Below are positions 1 through 7,911 of a stretch of 15,093 nucleotides of DNA, in pieces. The position numbers and the translations under genes were made by a program. Positions within the stretch are counted from its first letter, which is position 1. Each line of letters opens with the position of its first letter. Origin of the DNA: Bacteroidales bacterium (lineage in GTDB: Bacteria > Bacteroidota > Bacteroidia > Bacteroidales > UBA7960); the NCBI GenBank assembly GCA_007128045.1, contig SKYG01000274.1:1-15093 (forward strand), read 5' to 3'. The notes beneath the pieces were generated by a model. That model saw only the letters and a list, made by a program, of their open reading frames with translations. It had not been told where the DNA came from and did no database searches.

Positions 1-85
1 AAAGACGGTTGAAGGGTTAAAGAAAAGGCCGATAACAGGTATAGGCCGGGCTTGACCGACATCCCAAATGATTGATATGGCCTCT

Positions 86-109
86 GTAGGGACAGGGCTT
101 GACCTGTCC
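86..109 (+). repeat. REP-like element, class A, copy 1
   Basis: A 24-nt element: GTAG head, then arm GGACAGG, a 6-nt loop (GCTTGA) and the perfect complementary arm CCTGTCC. A GTAG tetranucleotide 5' of a hairpin is the defining layout of REP sequences recognised by TnpA_REP/RAYT (REP-associated tyrosine) transposases. Assignment to that class is inference from architecture, since no such transposase is in the window. Confidence 0.7.
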
Positions 110-153
110 GTAGAAGGGCTTGACCGGCCTCCCAAATGGTTGATATGGCCACT

Positions 154-177
154 GTAGGGACAGGGCTCGACCTGTCC
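154..177 (+). repeat. REP-like element, class A, copy 2
   Basis: Same layout and same 7-bp arms as the copy 68 bp to the left, differing by one loop base (GCTCGA). On the minus strand the hairpin lies about 60-80 nt beyond the pgk stop codon. It could act as a weak transcript end or mRNA-stabilising stem, although no T-run follows. Confidence 0.7.
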
Positions 178-219
178 TTAGAAGGGCTCGACCTGTCCTT
201 AGAAGGGCTCGACCTGTCC
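178..219. repeat. Tandem 21-bp repeat, degenerate half-REPs
   Basis: Two perfect 21-bp units (178-198, 199-219) reading TTAGAA then GGGCTCGACCTGTCC. Each matches the loop and right arm of the class A hairpin but lacks the left arm, and the GTAG head has become TTAG. A third degenerate relative starts at about 110 (GTAGAAGGGCTTGACCGG). They look like decayed copies amplified in tandem. Confidence 0.75.
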
Positions 220-235
220 GGTAAAGGGTTACAGC

Positions 236-1426
236 TTACTCATTAATGGCCTTCACGCCAGGCAGTACAATACCTTCCATATATTCGAGCAGGGCGCCAC
301 CGCCGGTGCTGACATAGCTTACTTTGTCTGCCATTCCGAGTTGGTTGATGGCTGCCACGGAGTCACCACCACCTACAAGTGTGAATGCGCCTTTTTCAGT
401 GGCTTTAACCAGGGCTTCGGCAACGGCTTTGGTGCCGCCGGCGAAATTGCTCATTTCAAAAACGCCCATCGGGCCATTCCACAGTACGGTTTTCGCATTC
501 ACGATGATTTCGGCGAATCTTTTGTTGCTTTCAGAGCCGGTATCAAGGCCGAGCCATCCATCAGGAATGTCGGAGGCATTGCATTCTTTAAAGTTCGCAT
601 CATTGGAAAAGGCGTCTGCAGCGATTGTATCTACAGGGATATGTATATTGACTCCTTTTTCTTTGGCACTTGCCAGGATGTCTCTTGCGGTTTGGAGGAA
701 GTCATCTTCCACCATGCTGTTTCCAATTTTCCCTCCCTGGGCCTTGATAAAGGTAAACATCATCCCGCCGCCAATGATCAGGTCATCTACTTTTTCGATC
801 AGGTTGTTTATCACTTCGATCTTGGTACTAACTTTGGCACCGCCAATAACTGCGGCATAAGGCCGTTGAACGTCTTTCAGCACTTTGTCAATACTTTTCA
901 GTTCATTTGCCATGATATATCCAAAGAATTTACTGCCAGGGAAATATTGAGCAATGATGGTGGTAGAGGCGTGGGCACGGTGGGCTGTTCCAAACGCGTC
1001 GTTCACATACACATCAGCCAGGTCGGCAAGTTTTTTGGCGAATGTCTCATCGCCCTTTGTTTCTTCCTTATAGAACCTCAGGTTTTCTAAAAGAAGTACT
1101 TCGCCTGGCTGAAGTTGTGCGGAAAGATCGCGGGCAGATGCTCCGATACAGTCGTCGGCAAACTGCACTTTAGCTTCTAAAAGGGATGCCAGGTGGTCTT
1201 GAAGGTGCTGTAATGAAAACTTTTCTTCCGGTCCTTCTTTCGGACGACCAAGATGTGACATAAGAATCACGGATCCTCCATCCTGAAGTATTTTCTTAAT
1301 GGTAGGCACAGCCGCCCGCATGCGCGAGTCATCGGTAATTCTGTAATCTTTATCAAGGGGTACATTAAAATCCACACGGATGATGGCTTTCTTTCCGGAA
1401 AAACTCAATTGATCAATGGTTCTCAT
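236..1426 (-). CDS. pgk: Phosphoglycerate kinase
   Basis: Cytoplasmic glycolytic and gluconeogenic enzyme that converts 1,3-bisphosphoglycerate and ADP to 3-phosphoglycerate and ATP. The 396-residue length is normal for bacterial Pgk. The N-terminal substrate-binding signature RVDFNVPLD lies at 17-25 and the SHLGRPK motif at 57-63. The middle GGAKVSTK, NGPMGVFE, the nucleotide-binding GGGDS at 352-356 and the STGGGA loop at 373-378 are all present, so the active site looks complete. The start ATG is the first in frame; upstream is A-rich without a Shine-Dalgarno sequence, as is usual in Bacteroidota. It stands alone: no gap, tpi or other glycolytic gene is adjacent. It is divergent from the aminotransferase gene, with 174 bp between the starts. 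Confidence 0.98.
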   Translation of the reverse strand: MRTIDQLSFSGKKAIIRVDFNVPLDKDYRITDDSRMRAAVPTIKKILQDGGSVILMSHLGRPKEGPEEKFSLQHLQDHLASLLEAKVQFADDCIGASARDLSAQLQPGEVLLLENLRFYKEETKGDETFAKKLADLADVYVNDAFGTAHRAHASTTIIAQYFPGSKFFGYIMANELKSIDKVLKDVQRPYAAVIGGAKVSTKIEVINNLIEKVDDLIIGGGMMFTFIKAQGGKIGNSMVEDDFLQTARDILASAKEKGVNIHIPVDTIAADAFSNDANFKECNASDIPDGWLGLDTGSESNKRFAEIIVNAKTVLWNGPMGVFEMSNFAGGTKAVAEALVKATEKGAFTLVGGGDSVAAINQLGMADKVSYVSTGGGALLEYMEGIVLPGVKAINE

Positions 1427-1540
1427 TTTTCTTTTAGTTTAAGTCAGTATAATAGTTTGATTGGCTATGTCTTGCGGTTTGTTAACAACTTTATGTATTT
1501 ATCGGTGGTAATGAATTGCCTGTAAGTAAAAAAAATCTTT

Positions 1541-1548
1541 TAATTTTA
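1541..1548 (+). promoter_or_regulatory. Weak -7-like box for the aminotransferase gene
   Basis: TAATTTTA matches the Bacteroidota TAnnTTTG box at all defined positions but the last. An ATTG at 1515-1518, 22 nt upstream, could be the -33 element. It would give a leader of about 45 nt before the ATG at 1601. The match is imperfect in AT-rich DNA, so this is tentative. Confidence 0.25.
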
Positions 1549-1574
1549 CATAATTCTTGCAGGAAAATGTTCTG

Positions 1575-1582
1575 CAAAATTA
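1575..1582 (-). promoter_or_regulatory. -7 box candidate for pgk
   Basis: On the minus strand this reads TAATTTTG, a full match to TAnnTTTG. A TTGG lies 15 nt upstream of it, closer than the usual spacing for a -33 element. The transcript would have a leader of about 140 nt before the pgk ATG. No other full match on the minus strand occurs in the 174-bp divergent spacer. Confidence 0.35.
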
Positions 1583-1600
1583 ACATTTTTAATTAAGCCA

Positions 1601-2758
1601 ATGACATTTTTCCCTGAATCAATTATTTCAAAACTACCCCATACCGGCACTTCTGTTTTTGCAGTGATGACGCAGATGGCTCGTGAATATAACGCGATAA
1701 ACCTATCGCAGGGTTTCCCAGATTTCATGATTTCTGAAAGTTTGATTAGGCTGGTTGGTAAATACATGAGGAAAGGGTATAACCAATACGCACCTATGCC
1801 TGGTGTTATGGCCCTCCGTGAAAGGATTTCCGAAAAAACCCTGGGTTTATACGGGGCAATATACGATCCTGATAAAGAAATTACAGTTACCGCAGGTGCT
1901 ACCCAGGCACTGTATACCGCCATTACGGCTTTTGTGCGTGATGAGGATGAGGTGATCATTTTTGAACCTGCCTATGATAGTTATGCACCTGCTGTAAAGT
2001 TAAACGGAGGAATGCCTATTGCTTTCAGGCTCAACCCTCCCGAATATTCGATCGACTGGAATGAGGTAAAGCGGTTGATCAGTTCCAGAACCAGGATGAT
2101 TATCATTAACTCACCACATAATCCTACGGGAAGTGTTCTTGCCGAAAATGACCTGAAAGAACTGGATAAGATGACCCGTGATTCGGGGATACTCATCCTT
2201 AGCGATGAGGTGTACGAACATATTATTTTCGATGGGGAAAAGCATGAGAGTGTATGCATGCATCCTTCTCTGAGAGAGAGGAGCCTGGTTGTGAGCTCGT
2301 TTGGGAAGACCTTTCATGCTACAGGGTGGAAGATGGGCTATTGCGTTGCTCCCGCTGTGTTAATGAAAGAGTTTCGCAAGGTGCATCAGTTCATGGTTTT
2401 CACTGTAAACACACCCATTCAGCATGCTTTGGCTGATTACATAAATAACCCTACAAACTATGAAGGCCTCGGTGAGTTTTATCAGCAGAAGCGTGACTTT
2501 TTTCTCAGTGCCCTGGCGACATCGCGGTTTAAACATATTCCTGCTGCCGGCACCTATTTTCAATTGTTGGATTACAGCAATATCAGTGATGAAGATGAAA
2601 TGGTATTTGCACAACGTCTGGTAAAGGAACATAAAGTGGCTGCCGTTCCTACTTCATCATTTTATGCAAAACCAGTGAATAATAATATGCTCAGGTTTTG
2701 TTTTGCCAAATCTGAACAAACCCTGGAAGAAGCGGCTGACATATTATGCAACATATAA
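1601..2758 (+). CDS. ybdL: PLP aminotransferase, methionine/glutamine transaminase type
   Basis: Fold-type I pyridoxal-phosphate aminotransferase of the YbdL/kynurenine aminotransferase group, 385 residues. Visible active-site motifs are NSPHNPTG (170-177, N174 contacts PLP), SDEVYEH (D202 and Y205 contact PLP), SSFGKTFHATGWK with K236 as the Schiff-base lysine, and LRF near 365, whose Arg binds the substrate carboxylate. The N-terminal LSQGFPDF is typical of this subgroup. It probably transaminates 2-keto-4-methylthiobutyrate and other keto acids using glutamine, producing 2-ketoglutaramate. The downstream omega-amidase gene, whose start overlaps its last codons, supports that. Exact substrate preference cannot be read from sequence; aspartate or kynurenine aminotransferase are the alternatives. 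Confidence 0.9.
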   Translation: MTFFPESIISKLPHTGTSVFAVMTQMAREYNAINLSQGFPDFMISESLIRLVGKYMRKGYNQYAPMPGVMALRERISEKTLGLYGAIYDPDKEITVTAGATQALYTAITAFVRDEDEVIIFEPAYDSYAPAVKLNGGMPIAFRLNPPEYSIDWNEVKRLISSRTRMIIINSPHNPTGSVLAENDLKELDKMTRDSGILILSDEVYEHIIFDGEKHESVCMHPSLRERSLVVSSFGKTFHATGWKMGYCVAPAVLMKEFRKVHQFMVFTVNTPIQHALADYINNPTNYEGLGEFYQQKRDFFLSALATSRFKHIPAAGTYFQLLDYSNISDEDEMVFAQRLVKEHKVAAVPTSSFYAKPVNNNMLRFCFAKSEQTLEEAADILCNI

Positions 2759-3531
2759 AGCTTGCCCTGCTACAAACTGTATTGCGTTGGGAGGATCCTG
2801 ATGCAAACCTGGATCATTTGTCCGGAAAGATCAGCGAATTATCTGAGCCGGTTGATCTGATCATCTTGCCCGAGATGTTCACCACAGGCTTTACTATGGA
2901 GCCACATGGTGTTGCAGAGAAGATGAACGGCAGAGCCATGGGCTGGATGGCCAGACATGCTGCCGAACGTTCATGTGTCGTTACCGGCAGTATGGTGATA
3001 GAAGATGGTGGACATTATTACAACAGGCTGATATGGATGCCCCCCGATGGCCATTTCAGTGTCTACGACAAGGTACATCTGTTTAGTTATGCCGGTGAAG
3101 ACAAACACTATTCACGCGGAGAAAACAAACTGATCGTTAGCCTAAAAGGATGGAAGATCATGCCACAGATATGTTACGACCTGCGTTTCCCCGTTTGGAG
3201 CAGAAACCGGTATGTGGAGGGGCAGGGCTTTGATTACGATTGTTTGTTAAATGTTGCCAACTGGCCAGCCAGTCGCAGCCACGCATGGCGTATTTTGCTT
3301 ATGGCCAGGGCGATAGAGAATATGTGCTATGTAGTTGGTGTAAACCGTATTGGTGCTGACGAACGCAACATAGTTTATTCGGGTGATTCTGTGGCGCTCG
3401 ACCCATTGGGAGAATCCCTGTCAGCCATGCTTCCAAATGCTGATGCTACGGAGATCGTAACGCTTAATCCATGCCTGCTTCACAGCCACCGTGATACCTT
3501 CAGGGCCTGGAAAGACTGGGATGCCATTTAG
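2746..3531 (+). CDS. yafV: Omega-amidase (YafV/Nit2 type, nitrilase superfamily)
   Basis: Carbon-nitrogen hydrolase of 261 residues with the nitrilase triad E43 (LPEMFTTGF), K109 (YDKVHLF) and C143 (ICYDLRFP). The ICYDLRFPVW block and the extended TTGFTM after the Glu are characteristic of the YafV/Nit2 omega-amidase branch, which hydrolyses 2-ketoglutaramate or 2-ketosuccinamate to the keto acid and ammonia. Its ATG lies inside the aminotransferase gene with a 13-bp overlap (ATGCAACATATAA), so the two are translated from one mRNA and probably coupled. Together they make glutamine transamination irreversible and fit methionine salvage. The stop codon overlaps the convergent parE stop. Confidence 0.92.
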   Translation: MQHIKLALLQTVLRWEDPDANLDHLSGKISELSEPVDLIILPEMFTTGFTMEPHGVAEKMNGRAMGWMARHAAERSCVVTGSMVIEDGGHYYNRLIWMPPDGHFSVYDKVHLFSYAGEDKHYSRGENKLIVSLKGWKIMPQICYDLRFPVWSRNRYVEGQGFDYDCLLNVANWPASRSHAWRILLMARAIENMCYVVGVNRIGADERNIVYSGDSVALDPLGESLSAMLPNADATEIVTLNPCLLHSHRDTFRAWKDWDAI

Positions 3532-5369
3532 GATTCTACCAGGTCAAGTTCAACCCTAAGGTTGTCGATGATAAAATTCTGTCTTTCCGGGGTGTTCTTA
3601 CCCATGTAAAAGGAAAGCATCTCGCCAATACTGAGGTCTTTTCTCAGGATAACCGGATCCAAACGAATGTTCTTGCCAATAAAATTGCTGAATTCATCAG
3701 GAGATATCTCACCAAGGCCCTTGAACCGCGTTATTTCAGGCTTGCTGCCCAACTCCCTGATGGCGGCTTCTTTTTCCTGGTCGGAGTAACAGTAGAGGGT
3801 TTTTTGTTTGTTGCGTACCCTGAATAAGGGTGTCTGCAAGATGTACAGGTGTCCGTTTCTTACAAGGTCTGGAAAAAACTGCAGAAAGAAGGTGAGGAGC
3901 AGCAGCCTGATATGCATCCCATCAACATCGGCATCGGTAGCAACCACAATGTTGTTATACCTCAGGTCTTCAAGGCTGTCTTCTATATTCAATGCTGCCT
4001 GCAACAAGTTAAATTCTTCATTCTCATACACGATTTTTTTGGTAAGTCCGTAACTGTTAAGGGGCTTTCCTTTGAGGCTGAAGACTGCCTGGGTATTTAC
4101 ATCTCTTGCCTTGGTAATGCTGCCGCTGGCTGAATCACCTTCGGTGATAAACAGTGTTGACTCCAGACGCTGGGGATTGTTATCGTTATAATGGATGCGA
4201 CAATCGCGAAGCTTCTTATTATGCAGGTTGGCTTTTTTTACCCGTTCACGGGCCAGCTTTTTAATGCTGGCCATGTCTTTCCGTTCTCTTTCTGACTGAA
4301 GGATCTTTTTAAGAAGAGCCTCAGCAACTTCAGGATGCATATGGAGGTAATTGTCTAACCGTCTTTTTAATCTATCGTTGATGTAATTCTTAATGGAAGA
4401 ACCGTCGGGTTCCATATACTGTGATCCCAGTTTGGTCTTGGTCTGGGATTCAAATACCGGCTCCTGCACTTTGATACTCAGCGCTACGATGATCGACGTT
4501 TTAATGTCGTTGGCATCGAAATCTTTCTTATAGAACTCCCGGATGGTCTTGTTCAGACTTTCCCTGAATGCCGCCTGGTGGGTTCCGCCCTGGGTGGTAT
4601 GCTGCCCGTTCACAAAAGAAAAGTACTCTTCACTGTACTGGCTGTTGCTATGAGTAAAAGCAAACTCAAGATCGTCTTCCTGAAGATGAATAATGGGATA
4701 ACATACCGGGGTGTCGATGTTGCGCGTTAACAAATCGAGCAACCCATTTTGTGCGTGCAGCTTCCTGCCATTGAAGATGATTGTCAGGCCCCGGTTGAGA
4801 AACACATAGTTCCATAACAACTTCTCGATGTAATCATCGATAAAACGGAACTTTCCGAAAATGGTGTCGTCAGGTACAAAACTTACTATGGTGCCTGGCC
4901 TGTTCTGGCTTTCGTTTGGTGGCGGATCGCCGATGAGAATGCCTTGCTCAAAATCAGCGTATTTGGATTTGTTTTCTCTGATTGATTCTATACGAAAGTA
5001 GCTGGAGAGCGCATTTACTGCCTTTGTTCCAACCCCGTTCAATCCGACAGTCTTTTTAAATACTTTGCTGTCGTATTTGGCCCCGGTATTGATCTTCGAC
5101 ACGCAATCCACCACCTTGCCCAGAGGTACCCCCCTGCCATAATCCCTTACAGTGACTTGTTTATCATCAATATTGATCTCTATGGTTTTGCCATAGCCCA
5201 TGATAAACTCGTCAATGGCATTGTCGATAACCTCTTTGATCAGCACGTAGATGCCATCATCCTGTGATGCCCCATCACCCAATTTGCCGATGTACATGCC
5301 CGGTCGCATCCGGATATGCTCTTTCCAATCTAGTGTCCGTATGGAGTCTTCTGAATACTTTTCAGTCAT
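3528..5369 (-). CDS. parE: DNA topoisomerase IV subunit B
   Basis: Type IIA topoisomerase ATPase subunit that, with ParC, decatenates daughter chromosomes. At 613 residues it has the short ParE length and lacks the long GyrB insert. The GHKL ATPase domain shows RPGMYIG (22-28), EVIDNAIDE (46-54, with Mg-binding E46 and N50), the Asp of DYGRG (D76) and a GLNGVGTKAVNALS lid. QTKTKLG carries the transducer lysine. The TOPRIM domain has TEGDSASG (409-416) and DADVDG (479-484), supplying the catalytic Glu and the metal-binding Asp residues. PLNSYGLTKK and the KGLGEISPDE block are typical of Bacteroidota ParE. No parC is in the window. Downstream it meets yafV head-on with overlapping stop codons. 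GyrB is the alternative but is unlikely at this length. Confidence 0.95.
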   Translation of the reverse strand: MTEKYSEDSIRTLDWKEHIRMRPGMYIGKLGDGASQDDGIYVLIKEVIDNAIDEFIMGYGKTIEINIDDKQVTVRDYGRGVPLGKVVDCVSKINTGAKYDSKVFKKTVGLNGVGTKAVNALSSYFRIESIRENKSKYADFEQGILIGDPPPNESQNRPGTIVSFVPDDTIFGKFRFIDDYIEKLLWNYVFLNRGLTIIFNGRKLHAQNGLLDLLTRNIDTPVCYPIIHLQEDDLEFAFTHSNSQYSEEYFSFVNGQHTTQGGTHQAAFRESLNKTIREFYKKDFDANDIKTSIIVALSIKVQEPVFESQTKTKLGSQYMEPDGSSIKNYINDRLKRRLDNYLHMHPEVAEALLKKILQSERERKDMASIKKLARERVKKANLHNKKLRDCRIHYNDNNPQRLESTLFITEGDSASGSITKARDVNTQAVFSLKGKPLNSYGLTKKIVYENEEFNLLQAALNIEDSLEDLRYNNIVVATDADVDGMHIRLLLLTFFLQFFPDLVRNGHLYILQTPLFRVRNKQKTLYCYSDQEKEAAIRELGSKPEITRFKGLGEISPDEFSNFIGKNIRLDPVILRKDLSIGEMLSFYMGKNTPERQNFIIDNLRVELDLVES

Positions 5370-5395
5370 AATGCTAATTGCAGGAAGAATTGTTG

Positions 5396-5403
5396 CAAAG
5401 ATA
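5396..5403 (-). promoter_or_regulatory. -7 box candidate for parE
   Basis: On the minus strand this reads TATCTTTG, a full match to TAnnTTTG. It predicts a start site near 5389 and a leader of about 20 nt before the ATG at 5369. A clear TTTG at -33 is not seen. Confidence 0.45.
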
Positions 5404-5478
5404 ATACAAAGCGTGATTAATTTGTGTCTGTTTTATGACCCTTGCATACGATAATTTCAATCGACACTTTGTTGAAAA

Positions 5479-6918
5479 CTATGGTGTATTATTGTTATGA
5501 TATCCAAACAGGCTTTTTGTTTTAATGAAAGCCGAAACATAGCGTGGCACCATATCTTCCCAACTTGAATCGTTTGCCTTCATCCTTTTCAGCACACCAT
5601 GTGAATGGATTTTCAGCACTTCGGGCCGGTAATCCGGAATATCGATTACCAGGCCATTTTCGACCATATGCTGGTACAGGTGCCTTATTTCTGTATTTAC
5701 CGGCATGTTTTTGGTAGTGATGGTTTCCTGTGTTTGTCGGTGCCGTGCAGGATAAATATATACCTTTAGGTTCTCGATAAAAAGTTTTCCAAATGCTTCG
5801 AGAATGCCACCCCGGAGGTGAGAGTAATAGTGTTTGTCGAGCACATTTGAGAAAGTGATTGCTCCAATTATCATTCTGATATTCATTGTTTTAAATCGTC
5901 TAAACCACCCAGCCAGCTTATAAAACTCCCTGAAATTGGATATCATCACGTTTTGACCCATCCCACATAAGATATCAACCCTGTCGAGAAAATCGCGTTC
6001 ATCAAAATTACCCGCCTCCATCAGGTTATTCAAGGTAATTTCGCATAACACCACGGTATTTTTTTTGTCTTTATCAAACCCTACATCTTTTTTAAACAGC
6101 GCAAAGCCAGATCTTAGAATATCGAATCCCACATAGGTGATAGGGCGGAAGCTACCCCTGAATACCATGATGTTCTTTTTGTACAAGAGGTCGGCAGGTT
6201 GTTGCACCTGGCCGTGCCGGTCGAACATAGTCACACCTGTCATTCCGTTTTTTACCAGCTGTACAGCAAGCAGCCTGTTGTCGACGTAGTCGAGCTCCGG
6301 GCCGTGCATGCGGATCATGTCGATTTCGATTCTATCGTCAGACAATGACTCCAGCAAGGATTTCAGGAAGCTATTAGGATACTGGTAGTTATAGTAGCAG
6401 GCGTATATCAGGTTAACGCCCAACATGCCCAGTGTCTTTTGCTGTAGCAGGGTGTCGTTTTCGAGCAACCTGACATGTATGATCACTTCATTTGGCTTGC
6501 TGCAGGGATTTAACTGAAACCTGACTCCCAGCCATCCATGCGCCTCATTATCTTTTCTGAAATTCAGGGTGGCAACGGTATTTGCAAAAGCAAAAAAACG
6601 TGTTTTCTCACCCCTGACCGGAGTCAGCAGGTCGACCAGCCTGTTATACTCCTTGTTGAGCATCTGCAGCAGCCTTTGTTCAGAAACGTATCTGTTGTCG
6701 GGGCTTGCCCCGTACAAGGCATCGCTAAATGACATGTCGTAGGCAGATATTGTTTTGGCAATGGTGCCCGAGGCGCCTCCCGACTGAAAAAAACAACGGG
6801 CCACCTCCTGTCCGGCACCGATCTCGGCAAAAGAGCCATAAATGGTGTCGTCAAGGTTGATGAACAAAGCTTTTCGCGTGGTGTCAAGAACTTCCCGTTC
6901 TATGTTGGAGTGAGACAT
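5479..6918 (-). CDS. Conserved protein of unknown function, FAEIGAGQEV family
   Basis: A soluble protein of about 479 residues with no signal peptide or membrane segment. I recognise a widely distributed bacterial family by its near-invariant N-terminal block FAEIGAGQEVARCFF...GGASGTIAKTISAYDM, the RFFAFANTVA and HGWLGVRFQ motifs in the middle, and a C-terminal WEDMVP...FGY tail. From memory, databases label some members TonB-dependent receptor or nicotinate-nucleotide adenylyltransferase. Neither fits: there is no beta-barrel, plug or signal peptide, and no HxGH nucleotidyltransferase motif. I assign no function. The frame is open up to an ATG at 6948, but I chose the ATG at 6918 because the only full -7 box would start transcription near 6950, leaving no leader for the upstream ATG, and because MSHSN resembles family starts. 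It lies 109 bp upstream of parE on the same strand. Confidence 0.8.
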   Translation of the reverse strand: MSHSNIEREVLDTTRKALFINLDDTIYGSFAEIGAGQEVARCFFQSGGASGTIAKTISAYDMSFSDALYGASPDNRYVSEQRLLQMLNKEYNRLVDLLTPVRGEKTRFFAFANTVATLNFRKDNEAHGWLGVRFQLNPCSKPNEVIIHVRLLENDTLLQQKTLGMLGVNLIYACYYNYQYPNSFLKSLLESLSDDRIEIDMIRMHGPELDYVDNRLLAVQLVKNGMTGVTMFDRHGQVQQPADLLYKKNIMVFRGSFRPITYVGFDILRSGFALFKKDVGFDKDKKNTVVLCEITLNNLMEAGNFDERDFLDRVDILCGMGQNVMISNFREFYKLAGWFRRFKTMNIRMIIGAITFSNVLDKHYYSHLRGGILEAFGKLFIENLKVYIYPARHRQTQETITTKNMPVNTEIRHLYQHMVENGLVIDIPDYRPEVLKIHSHGVLKRMKANDSSWEDMVPRYVSAFIKTKSLFGYHNNNTP

Positions 6919-6956
6919 ATTGGGTTTTGTTTTGGGTCGCAGGTACATATGATGAT

Positions 6957-6964
6957 CAAATTTA
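6957..6964 (-). promoter_or_regulatory. -7 box for the unknown-function gene; decides its start
   Basis: On the minus strand this reads TAAATTTG, a full match to TAnnTTTG. Transcription would begin at about 6950, two bases before the outer ATG (6948) and about 31 nt before the inner ATG (6918). This favours the inner start. Confidence 0.5.
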
Positions 6965-7015
6965 AAAGTTTTATTCGGTTTATTATATAGTGATGATTTC
7001 TTATTTTATTTTGGA

Positions 7016-7023
7016 TATATTTG
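7016..7023 (+). promoter_or_regulatory. -7 box for rfbD
   Basis: TATATTTG is a full match to TAnnTTTG, 27 nt before the rfbD ATG, giving a leader of about 20 nt. It is divergent from the box at 6957-6964, so this spacer of about 130 bp holds back-to-back promoters. No Shine-Dalgarno sequence precedes the ATG. Confidence 0.5.
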
Positions 7024-7050
7024 TTGTAACAAAAAACAATCATATAATCT

Positions 7051-7905
7051 ATGAATATACTTGTTACCGGTAGTAACGGACAATTAGGCAGTGAATTTGA
7101 GGATCTAGCTGTATCCTATCCTGATTATTCTTTTTTCTTCACTGATAAAGACCAGCTGGATGCGACTGATCAGGAGCAGATTAAGAAGTTTCTAAAGAAG
7201 AATTCCATAGGATGTATTATTAACTGTGTGGGGTATACAGCCGTGGATAGGGCTGAAGATGACCAGGCGCAGGCCACTTTATTAAATGCTACTGCTGCAA
7301 AGTATTTGGCTGCTGCTTCGGCAAAGAGCGGAGCTCTGATGATACATGTTTCGACCGACTATGTATTTGATGGCAAACAAAACAGACCTTATACAGAGGG
7401 AGATACTGCCAATCCAAAAACTGTTTACGGAAAAACCAAACTTGACGGAGAGATAGAGGTGATCTTTAACGCAAAACGGGCGCTGATCATCAGAACCTCC
7501 TGGCTGTTTTCCGCACATGGATTGAATTTTGTTAAAACGGTAATCAACAAGGCGCAAACAGAAGATGAACTCAGGGTGGTATTTGATCAGGTTGGCACAC
7601 CGACCTATGCCTCAGACCTTGCCCGGGCAATACTTGATATCATTCCCAAAGTGCCGCCCAGGGTGCGAGCTGAAATTTATAATTACAGCAATGAGGGGGT
7701 GGCCAGCTGGTATGATCTTGCCAAGGCTGTTATCGACCTTAAACAGTTTGACTGCCGTGTTGTTCCCATTTTGTCGAAAGACATTAATTCCAAAGCACAA
7801 AGACCTCTTTACTCTTTACTCGATAAGTCAAAGATAAAAAGAGATTTCGGACTTGAGATTCCGCATTGGATGGACAGCCTGCGTGAGTGTATTGCTTTGT
7901 TGTAA
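7051..7905 (+). CDS. rfbD: dTDP-4-dehydrorhamnose reductase
   Basis: Extended short-chain dehydrogenase/reductase of 284 residues that catalyses the last step of dTDP-L-rhamnose synthesis, reducing dTDP-4-dehydro-L-rhamnose with NAD(P)H. The dinucleotide-binding GSNGQLG (7-13) has the RfbD form. The catalytic Thr/Tyr/Lys set is visible as STDYVFDG (T102) and YGKTK (Y126, K130). The INCVGYTAVDRAED block and the RTSWLF motif are family signatures. Its partners rfbA, rfbB and rfbC are absent, so this is a detached copy. It converges on crtW with only 6 bp between the stop codons, so no separate terminator fits there. A reductase for another deoxysugar is possible but less likely. Confidence 0.92.
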   Translation: MNILVTGSNGQLGSEFEDLAVSYPDYSFFFTDKDQLDATDQEQIKKFLKKNSIGCIINCVGYTAVDRAEDDQAQATLLNATAAKYLAAASAKSGALMIHVSTDYVFDGKQNRPYTEGDTANPKTVYGKTKLDGEIEVIFNAKRALIIRTSWLFSAHGLNFVKTVINKAQTEDELRVVFDQVGTPTYASDLARAILDIIPKVPPRVRAEIYNYSNEGVASWYDLAKAVIDLKQFDCRVVPILSKDINSKAQRPLYSLLDKSKIKRDFGLEIPHWMDSLRECIALL

Positions 7906-7911
7906 TACCGG

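Larger units (their letters stand above)
48..177. repeat. Two-copy 62-bp direct repeat, period 68
   Basis: Two imperfect 62-bp copies, at 48-109 and 116-177, each start with GGGCTTGACCG, continue through a CCCAAATG-TTGATATGGCC core and end in a GTAG-type hairpin element. The unit therefore carries its hairpin with it, which suggests local duplication of a segment containing the element rather than two independent insertions. No ORF of credible coding character lies in 1-235. The block sits downstream of the pgk stop codon. Confidence 0.85.

Noticed and set aside
324..1090. Two long plus-strand open frames opposite pgk
   Set aside because: They are antisense shadows of a clearly identified gene, with no recognisable protein and no promoter box or leader of their own.
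5479..6918. Nicotinate-nucleotide adenylyltransferase or TonB-dependent receptor for the unknown protein
   Set aside because: No HxGH or ISxTxxR motifs, signal peptide or beta-barrel features are visible; these labels look like propagated database errors.
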